Of a stretch of DNA of 64,000 nucleotides, positions 46,333 through 56,018 are shown one piece after another. Source of the stretch: Silicimonas sp. (GTDB taxonomy: Bacteria; Pseudomonadota; Alphaproteobacteria; Rhodobacterales; Rhodobacteraceae). The DNA lies in contig JAJDUZ010000022.1 in the NCBI GenBank assembly GCA_022826385.1, forward strand, positions 39,331-103,330. Direction: 5' to 3'. Position numbers and translations under genes: made by a program. Every line of letters begins with the position of its first letter. Position 1 is the stretch's first letter. Under the pieces are notes generated by a model. That model saw only the letters and a program-made list of their open reading frames with translations, did not search any database and was not told the DNA's origin.

Positions 46333-46380
46333 GATATCGGGTGTCCTTGTTCTGAAATGAAGGGGTGTCGAAGGATGAGG

Positions 46381-46812
46381 TCAAGCGGGCGCGGCGCTAG
46401 TGGACTTCTCGCGCTCGATCAGGAACGTGTCGAACTCGCTTTTATCCTTGGCATCGCGCAGGCGTTCAAGGAAGCCGTCGAAACTCGCTTGTTCCTCTTC
46501 CAGCCGGTCCATCAGCTTGCTGCGATAGGCGTCGAAGCTTGCATTGCCGGAACTGGGGCGGGGCTCGTCGACCTGTGGTTTCAGAAGCTTCACCGCGGCG
46601 TCGATCTGCGCCTCGGTGCCCATGCCGGCAAGGCGTGTCCACTGATAGGCGAGGAAGGCTGCCAGCAGCAGGCCGAGGGCGCCGAACTGGTTCATTGCAA
46701 TGATCGAGACCGGGATGGCAAAACCGGTAAAACCGATAATGGCAAGGATCTGCACGACAAGCGGTGGGCGCGTCAGCGTGCGGATCGTGTCGTTGGGCGA
46801 AGGATTGGTCAT
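46381..46812 (-). CDS. DUF2852 family membrane protein, paralogue 2
   Basis: A 143-residue protein. An N-terminal hydrophobic region (VVQILAIIGFTGFAIPVSII and GLLLAAFLAYQW) gives two likely membrane helices. The C-terminal half is a soluble helical domain with SGNASFDAYRSKLMDRLEEE and FLERLRDAKDKSEFDTFL. That C-terminal domain is shared almost word for word with the upstream gene, so the pair arose by duplication, with the membrane parts diverging. Its function is unknown. A GC-rich hairpin lies in the gap between the two genes. Confidence 0.75.
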   Translation of the reverse strand: MTNPSPNDTIRTLTRPPLVVQILAIIGFTGFAIPVSIIAMNQFGALGLLLAAFLAYQWTRLAGMGTEAQIDAAVKLLKPQVDEPRPSSGNASFDAYRSKLMDRLEEEQASFDGFLERLRDAKDKSEFDTFLIEREKSTSAAPA

Positions 46813-46838
46813 AATACATCTGTCCTGTTGGAAAGGGC

Positions 46839-46863
46839 GGGCCCCCGTCTTTCGCGGGGACCC
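46839..46863. other. Intercistronic GC-rich hairpin
   Basis: GGGCCCCCG (46839-46847) can pair with CGGGGACCC (46855-46863), 8 of 9 positions, around a 7-nt loop. It has no T run on the downstream side. It lies between the two DUF2852 genes and could dampen readthrough or protect the upstream mRNA. Confidence 0.5.
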
Positions 46864-46877
46864 ATCGGGGAGGATGA

Positions 46878-47303
46878 TCAGGCCGGTTCGGCGTCGCCGT
46901 CAATCTCGACATCGTCCTTTTTCTTGGCGCGTTCATCCATGAACTCGTCAAACTCGGCCTTGTCCTTGGCGTCCCGCAGGCGCTGCAGGAAAGCTTCGAA
47001 CGCGTCCTGCTCGTCTTCGAGACGGCGCAGCGTGTCGGCCTTGTAGGCGTCGAAGGCGCTGTTGCCGCTGGACTTGAAGGCGTGGGCCGCGTGGCGGGTG
47101 CGGCGGCTGCAATTTCCACTGAACATGCGTTTGCTCCAGATCATGTATGCAAGAAGGGCGAGGCCGATCGGCCAGATGAAGATGAAGCCGAGGACCATGG
47201 CTGCGATCCACGCGCCTTTGCCGCGCTCGTCGAGCCACCGTTCGCTCCGGCGAAGCCAGTTGTCCCGATGTGCGGGGGTGGCTGGTATCGTCGCGGTTGT
47301 CAT
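46878..47303 (-). CDS. DUF2852 family membrane protein, paralogue 1
   Basis: A 141-residue protein. After a short N-terminus (HRDNWLRRSERWLDERGKG) come one or two membrane segments (WIAAMVLGFIFIWPIGLALLAYMIW), then the DUF2852-type helical tail SGNSAFDAYKADTLRRLEDE and FLQRLRDAKDKAEFDEFM. It is the first gene of the leftward run DUF2852-DUF2852-RDD, behind a promoter with two palindromic sites. The family is largely alphaproteobacterial and uncharacterised; the tail suggests a coiled-coil partner-binding surface near the membrane. Confidence 0.78.
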   Translation of the reverse strand: MTTATIPATPAHRDNWLRRSERWLDERGKGAWIAAMVLGFIFIWPIGLALLAYMIWSKRMFSGNCSRRTRHAAHAFKSSGNSAFDAYKADTLRRLEDEQDAFEAFLQRLRDAKDKAEFDEFMDERAKKKDDVEIDGDAEPA

Positions 47304-47327
47304 TTGGTGCTCCTGTCGTTTGGGTTA

Positions 47328-47404
47328 ATGTGAATGTCTTTCACATCAAACATATCGGAGACAGGTCCCCCTAGGTCAATGGGGTATGTGAATGTTTTTT
47401 ACAT
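47328..47404 (-). promoter_or_regulatory. Twin-operator promoter for the DUF2852 genes
   Basis: Two 19-bp palindromes share the form ATGTGAA-N5-TTCACAT: 47328-47346 is perfect, and 47386-47404 has one mismatch (TTTACAT). Between them, on the minus strand, a candidate promoter has TTGACC (47374-47379) and GATATG (47351-47356) 17 bp apart. One site lies upstream of the -35 box and the other downstream of the -10 box, centred 58 bp apart, which suits a repressor that binds both. Confidence 0.6.
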
Positions 47405-47456
47405 TTATTTTGTAAATATATGTTTTTGAATAAATTAATTACGAAGCTTCCGAGGA

Positions 47457-47927
47457 TCACGAGGTGAAGTCACCCAGGCTCGCACCCGAAATCGTCAACA
47501 AATCCGCGGGCGGGATTCGAAAAATATGCCGTGGCGTGCCCGCTGCTGCGAAGACACTTTCGAATGTCAGCAGGTGAGGGTCATAGAACGCCAAAGGCGG
47601 CGACTTGTGCGCAACCGGGGCGACGCCGCCAATCGCAAAACCGGTCATCTCGCGCACGAAAGCCGCATCCGCCCGGCCCAGCGTTTCGGCTGCCAGTGCA
47701 CTGGCCTTGGCCGCGTCGACCTGGTTCCCACCAGCGGTGATGAACAGAACGGTGCGTCCGCTGGTCTCGCCCTTGAAGATGATCGACTTCGCGATCTGGT
47801 CGATCTCGCACGCCGCCCCGCGCGCGGCATCCGCAGCGGTGCGCGTTTCCCCGTGCATTTCCATGATCTCGTGCGGTACGCCGGCCTGTTCCAGGGCGGC
47901 CTTTATGCGTTTCAGGCTTTTGCTCAT
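47457..47927 (-). CDS. YbaK/EbsC family protein
   Basis: A 156-residue protein of the YbaK/ProX editing family, which deacylates mischarged tRNAs such as Cys-tRNA-Pro. The conserved core is KSIIFKGETSGRTVLFITAGGNQVD with the catalytic Lys region, plus FAIGGVAPVAH near the C-terminus. The start is ATG 47927 (MSKSLKRIKAALEQAG); an upstream extension is implausible. It is divergent from glnE. The specific tRNA edited cannot be told. The 153 bp downstream hold the DUF2852 promoter. Confidence 0.85.
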   Translation of the reverse strand: MSKSLKRIKAALEQAGVPHEIMEMHGETRTAADAARGAACEIDQIAKSIIFKGETSGRTVLFITAGGNQVDAAKASALAAETLGRADAAFVREMTGFAIGGVAPVAHKSPPLAFYDPHLLTFESVFAAAGTPRHIFRIPPADLLTISGASLGDFTS

Positions 47928-47968
47928 GGCGCCATATTCGAACGTTCCGTGAGGATGTCCAGCCGCGG

Positions 47969-48000
47969 GTTGGCGTATTTTTGAAGAGATGAAGGGGAAG
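47969..48000. repeat. GTATTT...AGATGAAG intergenic repeat, copy 2
   Basis: TTGGCGTATTTTTGAAGAGA followed by TGAAGGGGAAG is nearly identical to 12049-12076. As there, it lies just before a rightward gene (glnE) and behind the start of a leftward one (ybaK). Function unknown. Confidence 0.6.
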
Positions 48001-48037
48001 GTGCTCGAAAAGAACGAAGGGCTTGGTACATTGGCAC

Positions 48038-50794
48038 ATGGACGGCAGTTTCGAAGCACGGATGACGCGGTGCCCGCGGGCCTTTGACCCCGAGCGCGGG
48101 GCGGAGACGGTCAAGGCCATGCCGGGGCTCGGCGTGGCTTTGACCGAGTTGGTGGTCGGGGCCGCGGGATGCGCGCCGCACATGGCCGATCTTTGCCGCC
48201 GCGAGGGTGTTTGGCTGGCCGAGGCGCTGTCGGGGGCGCCCGAGGCCGCTTTCGACAGACTGTTGGCCGCCCCGGTTGAAGAGGCCGCGCGCGATCTGCG
48301 GCAGAAGAAGGCGCGGGCCGCCGGGTTGATTGCGTTTGCGGATTTGGCGGGCGTCTGGTCGCTGGACGAGGTGACCCGGGCGCTGACGCGGCTTGCCGAT
48401 CATGCGGTGGAGGAGGCGTTGCGGGCCGCGCTTCTGCCGCTTCTGCGGCGGGGGAAACTGCCGGGTCAGACCGAGGATGATCTGGGCGCGGCGGCCGGTC
48501 TGGTCGTTCTGGCTATGGGCAAGATGGGCGCGCATGAGCTGAACTACTCGTCCGATATCGACCTGATCTGCCTTTACGACGAGACCCGCTTCGATCCGGC
48601 TGATTATGCCGAGGCGCGTACCGGCTTCGTCAAGGCGGTGCGCGGCATGACCCGGCTTCTGAGCGACCGGACGGCGGAGGGCTACGTCTTTCGCACCGAT
48701 CTTCGGTTGCGCCCGGACGCGTCGGTGACGCCGGTGGCCCTCTCGATGGAGGCAGCAGAGCGGTACTATGAAAGCTTCGGGCGAACATGGGAGCGCGCGG
48801 CTTTCATTAAGGCGCGGGTCGCGGCCGGGGATGCCGGGGCAGGGGCGCGGTTTCTGGACGCTTTGACCCCGTTCGTCTGGCGTCGTCATCTGGACTATGC
48901 CGCCATCCGCGATGCGCAGGACATGCGCTTGCGGATTCGTGACCACAAAGGGCTCTCGCGCCCGATCTCGCATCTCGGGCATGACCTGAAGCTGGGCGAG
49001 GGCGGTATTCGGGAAATCGAGTTTTTCACCCAGACGCGCCAATTGATCGCCGGGGGCCGTGATCCAGGCCTGAGGGCACAGCGCACGGTCGAGGCGCTTG
49101 GTCAATTGGCCGCGCGCAACTGGGTGTCGCAGGCGGATGCCGAACAGTTGTCGGAAGACTACCGCGCGCATCGTGAGTCCGAGCATCGCGTGCAAATGGT
49201 CGCCGATCAGCAGACACACACTTTACCCGAGACGGATGCCGAGTTTGCCCGGCTGGCGGCCTTGTCGGGCGTTTCGGCGGAGGCGTATGCGCGCGACATC
49301 GAAGCGCGGCTCCGGCGGGTGGCGGACCTGACATCGGGGTTCTTTCAGCCTGGCGCATCGGACGTGGAACCAAGCGGTGGCCCCGAAAGCGATATGTTGG
49401 GCCGTTGGTCAGGCTTTCCGGCACTGCGCTCGCCCCGGGCGGTCGAGATCCTGAAACGCGTCTGGCCGCGGGTCGAGGCGCGCTTGGCCGAAGCCGGGAA
49501 CCCGGAGGAGGCGCTTGCGCATTTCGAGGCCTTCCTGCGGGGCCTTCCGGCTGGCGTCCAGCTTTTCTCGCTGTTCGAGGCCAACCCGCAATTGCTCGAT
49601 CTCGTGATCGACATCGTTGATACGGCGCCCGAGCTTGGCCAATACCTGACCCGGAATGCGGGCGTGTTCGACGCGGTGATCGGCGGGCAGTTTTTCGAGC
49701 CTTGGCCGGGCAAGGGGTTGGGAGCGGCCTTGGATGCCGAGCTTGCGGCTGCCGTCGACTATGAAAAGCAGTTGGACCGGGCGCGGGTCTGGGCCAAGGA
49801 ATGGCACTTCCGTGTGGGCGTGCACTTTCTGCGCGGATTGATCGATGCGGAAACGGCGGGCCAGCAATACGCGGACATCGCCGAGGCGGTCGTGGTGTCG
49901 CTCTGGACGGTCGTGGTGGCAGAGTTTGCGCGCAAGCATGGTGCCCCGCCGGGACGCGGCGCCGCGGTGGTGGCCATGGGCTCGCTTGGGGCCGGGCGGC
50001 TGACCGCGACGTCGGATCTCGACCTGATCATCGTTTTCGATGCCGGCGACGCGGATGGGTCGGACGGCCCGCGCCCCTTGGCGACCCGTCCTTACTTTGC
50101 CCGGTTGACGCAAGCCTTGGTCACGGCTTTGTCGGCCCCCACGGCCGAAGGGCGGCTTTACGAGGTCGACATGCGGTTGCGCCCGTCAGGCCGGCAAGGG
50201 CCGGTGGCGACGTCGCTGGCTGCATTCACGAGGTATCAACAGGAAGATGCGTGGACGTGGGAGCATCTTGCCCTGACCCGCGCCCGTCCATTGGCGGGCG
50301 ACCAGGGTCTGCTTGCAGACATCGAGGCGGTGCGCCGCAATGTCTTGCAGCGCACCCGCTCGCGGGCCGCGGTTCTGGCCGATGTCGCCCAGATGCGGGA
50401 CCGTCTGCACGAGGCCAAGCCCGCATCACATTGGCTGGATGTCGGGGCTGGGCGCGGTGGGTTACAGGATCTCGATCTGTTGGCCCAGGCCGGGGCGCTG
50501 ATCTCTGGTGACCTGTCGCGCCGACCTGCGGAGCAGCTTGGACGGACGGAGGCGGATGCGGTGTTGTCAGCCGCCGAGCGGGACATCCTGCACGAGGCGC
50601 AGCGCCTGTTCTGGGGCATGCGGGTGGCGGCCCGGTTGGTGTTTGGAGACGGCTTTCCAGAGAGCATTGGCGTGGGAGCTGCGCATTTCCTGACCCGGAT
50701 TGCCTCGTTTGACAGCCTCGACACCGCAGAGAGGGCGGTTTCCGAGGCCCGGATGTCGGTTGCAGAGATTGTCAGCAGGGCCTTGGACGCATAG
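48038..50794 (+). CDS. glnE: Glutamine synthetase adenylyltransferase / adenylyl-removing enzyme
   Basis: A 918-residue bifunctional enzyme that adenylylates and deadenylylates glutamine synthetase in response to PII. Two nucleotidyltransferase domains are visible: MGKMGAHELNYSSDIDLICLY near residue 165 and MGSLGAGRLTATSDLDLIIVF near residue 650, each with the GS-D-x-D metal motif. Helical regulatory parts lie between and after them. The length is close to the family norm. I used ATG 48038; ATG 48062 is possible and neither has a clear ribosome site. It is followed by a small conserved-looking gene. Confidence 0.93.
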   Translation: MDGSFEARMTRCPRAFDPERGAETVKAMPGLGVALTELVVGAAGCAPHMADLCRREGVWLAEALSGAPEAAFDRLLAAPVEEAARDLRQKKARAAGLIAFADLAGVWSLDEVTRALTRLADHAVEEALRAALLPLLRRGKLPGQTEDDLGAAAGLVVLAMGKMGAHELNYSSDIDLICLYDETRFDPADYAEARTGFVKAVRGMTRLLSDRTAEGYVFRTDLRLRPDASVTPVALSMEAAERYYESFGRTWERAAFIKARVAAGDAGAGARFLDALTPFVWRRHLDYAAIRDAQDMRLRIRDHKGLSRPISHLGHDLKLGEGGIREIEFFTQTRQLIAGGRDPGLRAQRTVEALGQLAARNWVSQADAEQLSEDYRAHRESEHRVQMVADQQTHTLPETDAEFARLAALSGVSAEAYARDIEARLRRVADLTSGFFQPGASDVEPSGGPESDMLGRWSGFPALRSPRAVEILKRVWPRVEARLAEAGNPEEALAHFEAFLRGLPAGVQLFSLFEANPQLLDLVIDIVDTAPELGQYLTRNAGVFDAVIGGQFFEPWPGKGLGAALDAELAAAVDYEKQLDRARVWAKEWHFRVGVHFLRGLIDAETAGQQYADIAEAVVVSLWTVVVAEFARKHGAPPGRGAAVVAMGSLGAGRLTATSDLDLIIVFDAGDADGSDGPRPLATRPYFARLTQALVTALSAPTAEGRLYEVDMRLRPSGRQGPVATSLAAFTRYQQEDAWTWEHLALTRARPLAGDQGLLADIEAVRRNVLQRTRSRAAVLADVAQMRDRLHEAKPASHWLDVGAGRGGLQDLDLLAQAGALISGDLSRRPAEQLGRTEADAVLSAAERDILHEAQRLFWGMRVAARLVFGDGFPESIGVGAAHFLTRIASFDSLDTAERAVSEARMSVAEIVSRALDA

Positions 50795-50825
50795 CTTGGC
50801 GCGAGCGCGACGAACGGGGTTCCAA

Positions 50826-51101
50826 ATGCAAGACGAGACAGACCAGGCGGATCCCCGCGGCTTGATCCGGGAAAGCTATCGGATCGAAGGGATCACGGAA
50901 GGCGAGTGCCGCTCGATCTTTCTGGATTGGGCCATTTCGGTGCCGGTGGGCGAAGACAGCAGCGCGCATATCCGGGCGTTGTTGGATCGCTATGGCAAGG
51001 ATGCGGCGGATCATCCGATGACCGAGGTCCTGCAGGAAGCCCTGACGCCTGCGCAGAAAACCGGTCGGCGCGGGGGCGCGCGCGGGCGCCGTCAGACCTA
51101 G
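50826..51101 (+). CDS. Small conserved hypothetical protein (91 aa)
   Basis: A 91-residue soluble protein in the same direction as glnE, 31 bp after it. The sequence is acidic with a basic Arg-rich tail (KTGRRGGARGRRQT). The segment ITEGECRSIFLDWAISVPVGED looks like a folded core. I do not recognise a named family. Length, codon use like the neighbours and the short gap from glnE support a real gene. Confidence 0.65.
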   Translation: MQDETDQADPRGLIRESYRIEGITEGECRSIFLDWAISVPVGEDSSAHIRALLDRYGKDAADHPMTEVLQEALTPAQKTGRRGGARGRRQT

Positions 51102-51129
51102 CGCCCGCAGATTTGCGATATTATGCGGA

Positions 51130-51771
51130 TCAGGCTTCGAGCGCCGCAGCTTCAACGGCGAGGGCTTCAATTCCTGCCCAGTCTTCGGCCTCGATCATAC
51201 CCGCGGGCGCGACCCACGAGCCCCCGACGCAAACCGTGTTCTTGAGCCCGAGATAGTCTTTCACGTTCTTCAGGCTGACACCGCCCGTCGGGCAGAAGGT
51301 TGCGGCCTGGATCGGACCGGCAAACGAGCCAAGGGCCGCGGCCCCACCAGAGGCTTCGGCCGGGAAGAACTTGAGCATTGTATAGCCGCGGTCCAGCAGC
51401 GCCATGATCTCGGTCGCGGTGACCGCGCCGGGCAGCATGGGCAGGCCGACCTCTTCCGCGGCATCAAGGATGCGTGGCGACGACCCGGGCGAAACACCGA
51501 ACAAGGCGCCAGCCTCTTTCGCAGCGACCACATCGTCTGGTGTCATCAGCGTGCCCGCGCCCACCACGCCCCCGTCGACCTTTGCCATTTCACGGATGGC
51601 ATCAAGGGCCGCGGGCGTCCGCAGCGTCACTTCAAGGGCGGGCAGGCCGCCGGCGACCAGTGCGCGCGCCAATCCTTCGGCCTTGCTGGCGTCGGGCACG
51701 GTCAAAACCGGGATTACGGGTGCCAGGGCGCACACATCGCGGGCCTGTTTGCTGGCCTCGGCTGGGGTCAT
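51130..51771 (-). CDS. eda: 2-dehydro-3-deoxyphosphogluconate (KDPG) aldolase
   Basis: A 213-residue class I aldolase that splits KDPG into pyruvate and glyceraldehyde 3-phosphate, ending the Entner-Doudoroff pathway. Glu47 and Arg51 (LEVTLRTP) and the Schiff-base Lys134 in TMLKFFPAE are in place, as are GAGTL and CPTGGVS phosphate-binding segments. It follows edd by 25 bp leftward and shares its promoter. Confidence 0.95.
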   Translation of the reverse strand: MTPAEASKQARDVCALAPVIPVLTVPDASKAEGLARALVAGGLPALEVTLRTPAALDAIREMAKVDGGVVGAGTLMTPDDVVAAKEAGALFGVSPGSSPRILDAAEEVGLPMLPGAVTATEIMALLDRGYTMLKFFPAEASGGAAALGSFAGPIQAATFCPTGGVSLKNVKDYLGLKNTVCVGGSWVAPAGMIEAEDWAGIEALAVEAAALEA

Positions 51772-51796
51772 TTCGGAAACTCCTGTTACGTCGGGG

Positions 51797-53602
51797 TCAG
51801 ACTACAATGGCGGCGCCGTCCTGCGCCAGACCACAGCCTTGCCGGAAGGCTGCGAAAAGTTCGCGGCCCAGCCCCTCGTCATTGGCGGAAAGATCGGCGG
51901 TGACCGGGCTGCGTGCGGCAAAATCCGCTTCCAGCACCTCAAGGCTTCCGGCTTCGGCGTCGACCCGGATCAGATCGCCGTCCTTGATGCAGGCAATCGG
52001 ACCGCCGACTGCGGCTTCGGGCGAGAGATGGATCGCCGCCGGGACCTTGCCCGAGGCACCGGACATCCGGCCATCGGTGACCAGCGCCACTTTCAACCCG
52101 CGTCCCAGCAGCACCGAGAGTGTCGGTGTCAGCCCGTGCAGCTCCGGCATTCCGTTCGCGCGCGGTCCCTGGAAGCGCACGACGACGATCGTGTCTTCGG
52201 TGAATTCACCGGCCTTGAAGGCGGCTTTCACACTGTCCTGATCGTGGAAGACCCGCGCCTTGGCTTCGATCACCCGGTGCTCGGGCGCGACAGCGGACAC
52301 CTTCATGACGGCGCGCCCGGCATTGCCCTTGAGCTCGCTCAAGCCGCCGGTTTTCTGGAACGGGTCGCTGACGGGGCGCAGGATCTTGTCGTTGAGCGTG
52401 TCCTTGGGCCCGGCCTCGCGGGTGACCGCACCATCTTTCAGTTTCGGCTCTGTCGTATAGAGCGCCAGCCCGTCACCTGCGACGGTTTTGGTGTCGGGGT
52501 GCAGCAGACCGGCCTCCAGCAACTCGCCGATCATATAGGCGAGGCCGCCGGCCGCATGGAAATGGTTCACGTCTGCAAGTCCGTTTGGATACACTTTTGC
52601 CATCAGCGGCGTCGCAGCCGACAGGTCGTTGAAATCCTCAATGTCCAGAATGACCCCGGCAGCGCGGGCCATGGCGGGCAGGTGCAGCACGAGGTTGGTC
52701 GAGCCTCCGGTGGCCATGAGCCCGACGATCCCGTTCACGAAAGCACGCGCATCGAGAATGTCCGAGACCGGGCGGTAATCATTGCCTTGTGCCGTGATCT
52801 GGGCGGCGCGCTCGGCGGCCTCGTCGGTCAATGCGTCGCGAAGGGGCGTGTTCGGGTTGACGAAACTTGCGCCCGGCATGTGCAGCCCCATGAACTCCAT
52901 CAGCATCTGGTTGGTGTTCGCGGTGCCATAGAACGTGCAGGTTCCGGGGCCGTGATAGGACGCCATTTCGGCTTCCATCAGTTTGTCACGGCCGATCTCT
53001 CCGGCGGCGAATTGCGTGCGCACCTTGGCTTTCTCGTCATTCGGAAGACCCGATTGCATCGGTCCGGCTGGCACGAAAATGCCGGGCAGGTGACCGAATG
53101 TCCCGGCCGCGATGATGAGGCCGGGTACGATCTTGTCGCAGACCCCAAGGTAAAGGGCCGCGTCGAAAGTGTTGTGGCTGAGGGCCACGCCGGTGGCGAG
53201 AGCGATCACATCGCGCGAGAACAGGCTCAGCTCCATGCCGATCTGACCTTGCGTGACACCGTCACACATCGCGGGCACGCCGCCGGCAACCTGGGCCGTT
53301 GCGCCGACGCGGCGGGCCGCCGCCTTGATGCGGTCAGGATAGGTCTGGAACGGCTGATGCGCCGACAACATATCGTTGTAAGCGGTGACGATCCCGATGT
53401 TTGGCGCGCGTTCGGCCACCAGAGCATCCTTGTCGGATCCCATTGCGGCATAGGCGTGGGCCTGGTTGCCGCAGGACAAGTGAGCCCTTTTGACGCCGGC
53501 GTCCTGCGCACGTGCGATTTTGGCGAGGTAGGTCTCTCGGGCGGGACGCGAGCGATCGATAATTCGTTCCGTTACCTGCGCGACCGTGTCGTTCAGCAGC
53601 AT
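51797..53602 (-). CDS. edd: 6-phosphogluconate dehydratase
   Basis: A 601-residue 4Fe-4S dehydratase of the IlvD/Edd family that makes KDPG from 6-phosphogluconate. The cluster cysteines fall in [19 protein letters not shown] and GVCDK. The C-terminal [12 protein letters not shown] and [18 protein letters not shown] are typical. I chose ATG 53602 because GAGG is 6 nt upstream; ATG 53614 is also possible. The operon edd-eda has a LacI-type operator just upstream. Confidence 0.94.
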   Translation of the reverse strand: MLLNDTVAQVTERIIDRSRPARETYLAKIARAQDAGVKRAHLSCGNQAHAYAAMGSDKDALVAERAPNIGIVTAYNDMLSAHQPFQTYPDRIKAAARRVGATAQVAGGVPAMCDGVTQGQIGMELSLFSRDVIALATGVALSHNTFDAALYLGVCDKIVPGLIIAAGTFGHLPGIFVPAGPMQSGLPNDEKAKVRTQFAAGEIGRDKLMEAEMASYHGPGTCTFYGTANTNQMLMEFMGLHMPGASFVNPNTPLRDALTDEAAERAAQITAQGNDYRPVSDILDARAFVNGIVGLMATGGSTNLVLHLPAMARAAGVILDIEDFNDLSAATPLMAKVYPNGLADVNHFHAAGGLAYMIGELLEAGLLHPDTKTVAGDGLALYTTEPKLKDGAVTREAGPKDTLNDKILRPVSDPFQKTGGLSELKGNAGRAVMKVSAVAPEHRVIEAKARVFHDQDSVKAAFKAGEFTEDTIVVVRFQGPRANGMPELHGLTPTLSVLLGRGLKVALVTDGRMSGASGKVPAAIHLSPEAAVGGPIACIKDGDLIRVDAEAGSLEVLEADFAARSPVTADLSANDEGLGRELFAAFRQGCGLAQDGAAIVV

Positions 53603-53639
53603 GTCTGGCCTCATCCTTGGCGCCGCGGCGCGAATGATT

Positions 53640-53653
53640 TGATAGCGCTAACA
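53640..53653. promoter_or_regulatory. LacI-family operator upstream of edd
   Basis: TGATAGCGCTAACA is a near-perfect 14-bp palindrome of the TGnTAnCGnTAnCA type bound by LacI/GntR sugar regulators. It lies 38-51 bp before the edd start codon. The cognate regulator is not in this window. A gluconate- or glucose-type effector is the simplest guess for an Entner-Doudoroff operon. Confidence 0.65.
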
Positions 53654-53696
53654 TAACAGCTTCCCGACCGAGAGGCAATTACAACCGACGCACCAT

Positions 53697-56018
53697 TCAA
53701 GCCGTCGCTGCGGCTTGTGTCAGATCCTCGTGTTCGGTGCTGTCGGCGTGCTTGAAGGTGCGGAAAGCTGCCAGAGACGAAAGCATGTTGGACAAACGGG
53801 ATTTCATGTTGGTCACCGCATCATTGCTCTGATCCGCCAGCATTGCAGTCTGTTGCGTCTGACCTGCCAGATGCGAGATCGTGTTCGTGACTTCACCCAC
53901 GCTGGTGGCCTGTTCCTGCGCAGATTGGTGGATGGCCGCCATGTTGTTGGCGAGTGTGCCGATCTGCTCGACCACCTCCGACAGGGTTTTCCCGGTTTCC
54001 TCGACCAGTTCGACGCCTCGGGTCACCTGTGTCGAGCTTTCGTTGATCAGTGTGTTAATGTCTTTCGAGGCTTCTCCGGCTCGTTGAGCCAGGGCGCGCA
54101 CTTCGGATGCGACAACGGCAAAACCACGGCCCGCGTCGCCGGCGCGGGCAGCCTCGACGCCTGCGTTCAGGGCCAGCAGATTGGTCTGGAAGGCGATGCC
54201 ATCCATGACCGACACGATTTCCGTGATTTTACCCGAGGCCACCTGGATATCGCCCATTGCGGTCACCGCGTTTTCGACGCTCTGGCCAGCCTTGCGGGCT
54301 TGGTCGACGGTCGATTTCGCGTATTCCGAGGACGTCGACGCGCCCTTCAGGTTTTCGTTGACCGAGGCTGCGATTTCTTCCATCGCAGCCGACGCTTCTT
54401 CGAGTGACGCCGCCTGTGTTTCTGCGCCCTTGGACAAGTTTTGGCTGTTGTCCGACATCTGTCCAGAGTTCTCGGACACGTCCCTGCATTCGTTCGACAC
54501 ATCATTGACCAGCGCAGATAGCTTCAGGACCATGCTGTTCACGCTTGTCTTAAGCTCGGCAAACTTGCCGCGATAGCTGCCCGACATCTGTTTCTCGAAG
54601 TTGCCCTCGGCTAGAAGAACCATAATGTCTGCCACGTCGTTGACGCCGGTTTCAACATTGCTGATCAGCGTATTGATCATATCCGCCATCTCGCGCAGTT
54701 CCGGGTCTTCGAATGTTGCGTTGATGCGTTTGTCAAACTCGCCATTCGCGCCGGCCCGCACCACATCACCGATCGAGGACGCCAGTTCCTGCATGGTGGC
54801 CTTGCGCGCCGCTTCCATTTTCCGGGCTGTTTCCGCCTCGTCGGCTTTACGTTGTTCGGCGTCAGCGATTTCCTTCTCGCGCAGCAGTTCTTTCTGCTTT
54901 TCCTGTTCCGCTTCCACGCGTTTTGCTTCGACAGCATTGTCGCGGAACTTGGTCAATGCCTGCGCGATACGTCCGATTTCGGTGTCGTCGGCGGCGCCCG
55001 AGATTTCGACATCGAGTTGGCCTTCGGCAAGGCTGTCCATGGTTTCGAGAGAGGCGTTGATATGCGTCGCGATCGTCCGGCGCGACCGGTTGGCCGTGAC
55101 CCAGCCGAAGCCAAGGGAGCCCAAGGCAAGCGCTGAAATCAGCAAGAGAGCGATATTCGCAGTCATCCTCGAGGTTTCACCGATGTCGGCTTGTTCACCG
55201 CTGATAAACGTCAAGGTTTCGATCACTTCAGCCTGTGTTTCAGGTCCGATGCTGTCGAGTTCACTTCGAATTGTGTTCCGCTGGGTGATTGTGTTCCGGA
55301 TGTTTGCAAACGTTTCGGCATAAGCTTCCACCCCCTGCATCGCGCTGGTGGCCAACTCACGACGGCGCGGGTTCTGCAGTTCGGAAAGCAGCGTTTTAAG
55401 ATCACCGGTTGCCTTCGTTAGCTCGGCCATCGCGCGTTCAAATGCGTCATCCGCATTCGTCAACAAGTACCGTTCCGCTTAAAAACGCGCGAGCATCAGG
55501 TTTTGCTGGGCAATCCCGGCAAGATAAGCGGCCTGGGCATCGTTGTCGTCGAACGCCGATTTCATGATGTCGGTGATTTCAAGGCGCGTTGCAGGTCCGA
55601 TGTCGCTGAGTTTGCCGACAAGCTGATTTCGGGCATGCTGCAATTCCACCATCGCGAGAAAGCTTGATTTGTAGTTTTCCGCATTGGACCGGATGCGCTC
55701 TAGATCATCGTACAAGTCTGACCCGGTGCCGATGTCAGCTTGCAGACCATCTATTTGGCGGAACATTTCATCGACATGCCCGATCAACTCGTCCTGCATG
55801 TCCTCCGAAGGCGCAATCCGGTATTTCAGCGCGCTCAAACGGGCAGCATTGAGCCCATCAAGCACCAGGTTGGTTTGCGCCGCATGCGTCGTTGTCTCCT
55901 GAAACGAAAGCATGCCACCGCGCATCATCCATGTGGCGGTCACAGCGGTCAGAGCGCAGACGACAACAGCCGCAATGAGCGAGTTGGCGAGGAAGGAAAT
56001 TTGTTTCGCGATATTCAT
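53697..56018 (-). pseudogene. Methyl-accepting chemotaxis protein interrupted by an in-frame TAA
   Basis: A receptor gene of 774 codons with one premature stop. Codons 1-179 encode membrane helix 1 (about residues 8-30) and the first part of a helical HBM-like sensor ending NLMLARF. The TAA at 55481-55479 follows, and the same frame continues [17 protein letters not shown] through the rest of the sensor, helix 2, two HAMP-like modules and the signalling domain with the conserved tip around [20 protein letters not shown]. Both parts are in one frame, so a single base change explains it. The usual residue here would be Tyr (TAT/TAC). A TTG at 55466 could restart translation but the product would lack helix 1. 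No CheR-binding pentapeptide ends it. Confidence 0.85.

Noticed and set aside
55466..55481. A frameshift, rather than a nonsense change, in the chemotaxis receptor
   Set aside because: The receptor reads in the same frame before and after the TAA, so no insertion or deletion is needed even though a run of five T residues lies there.
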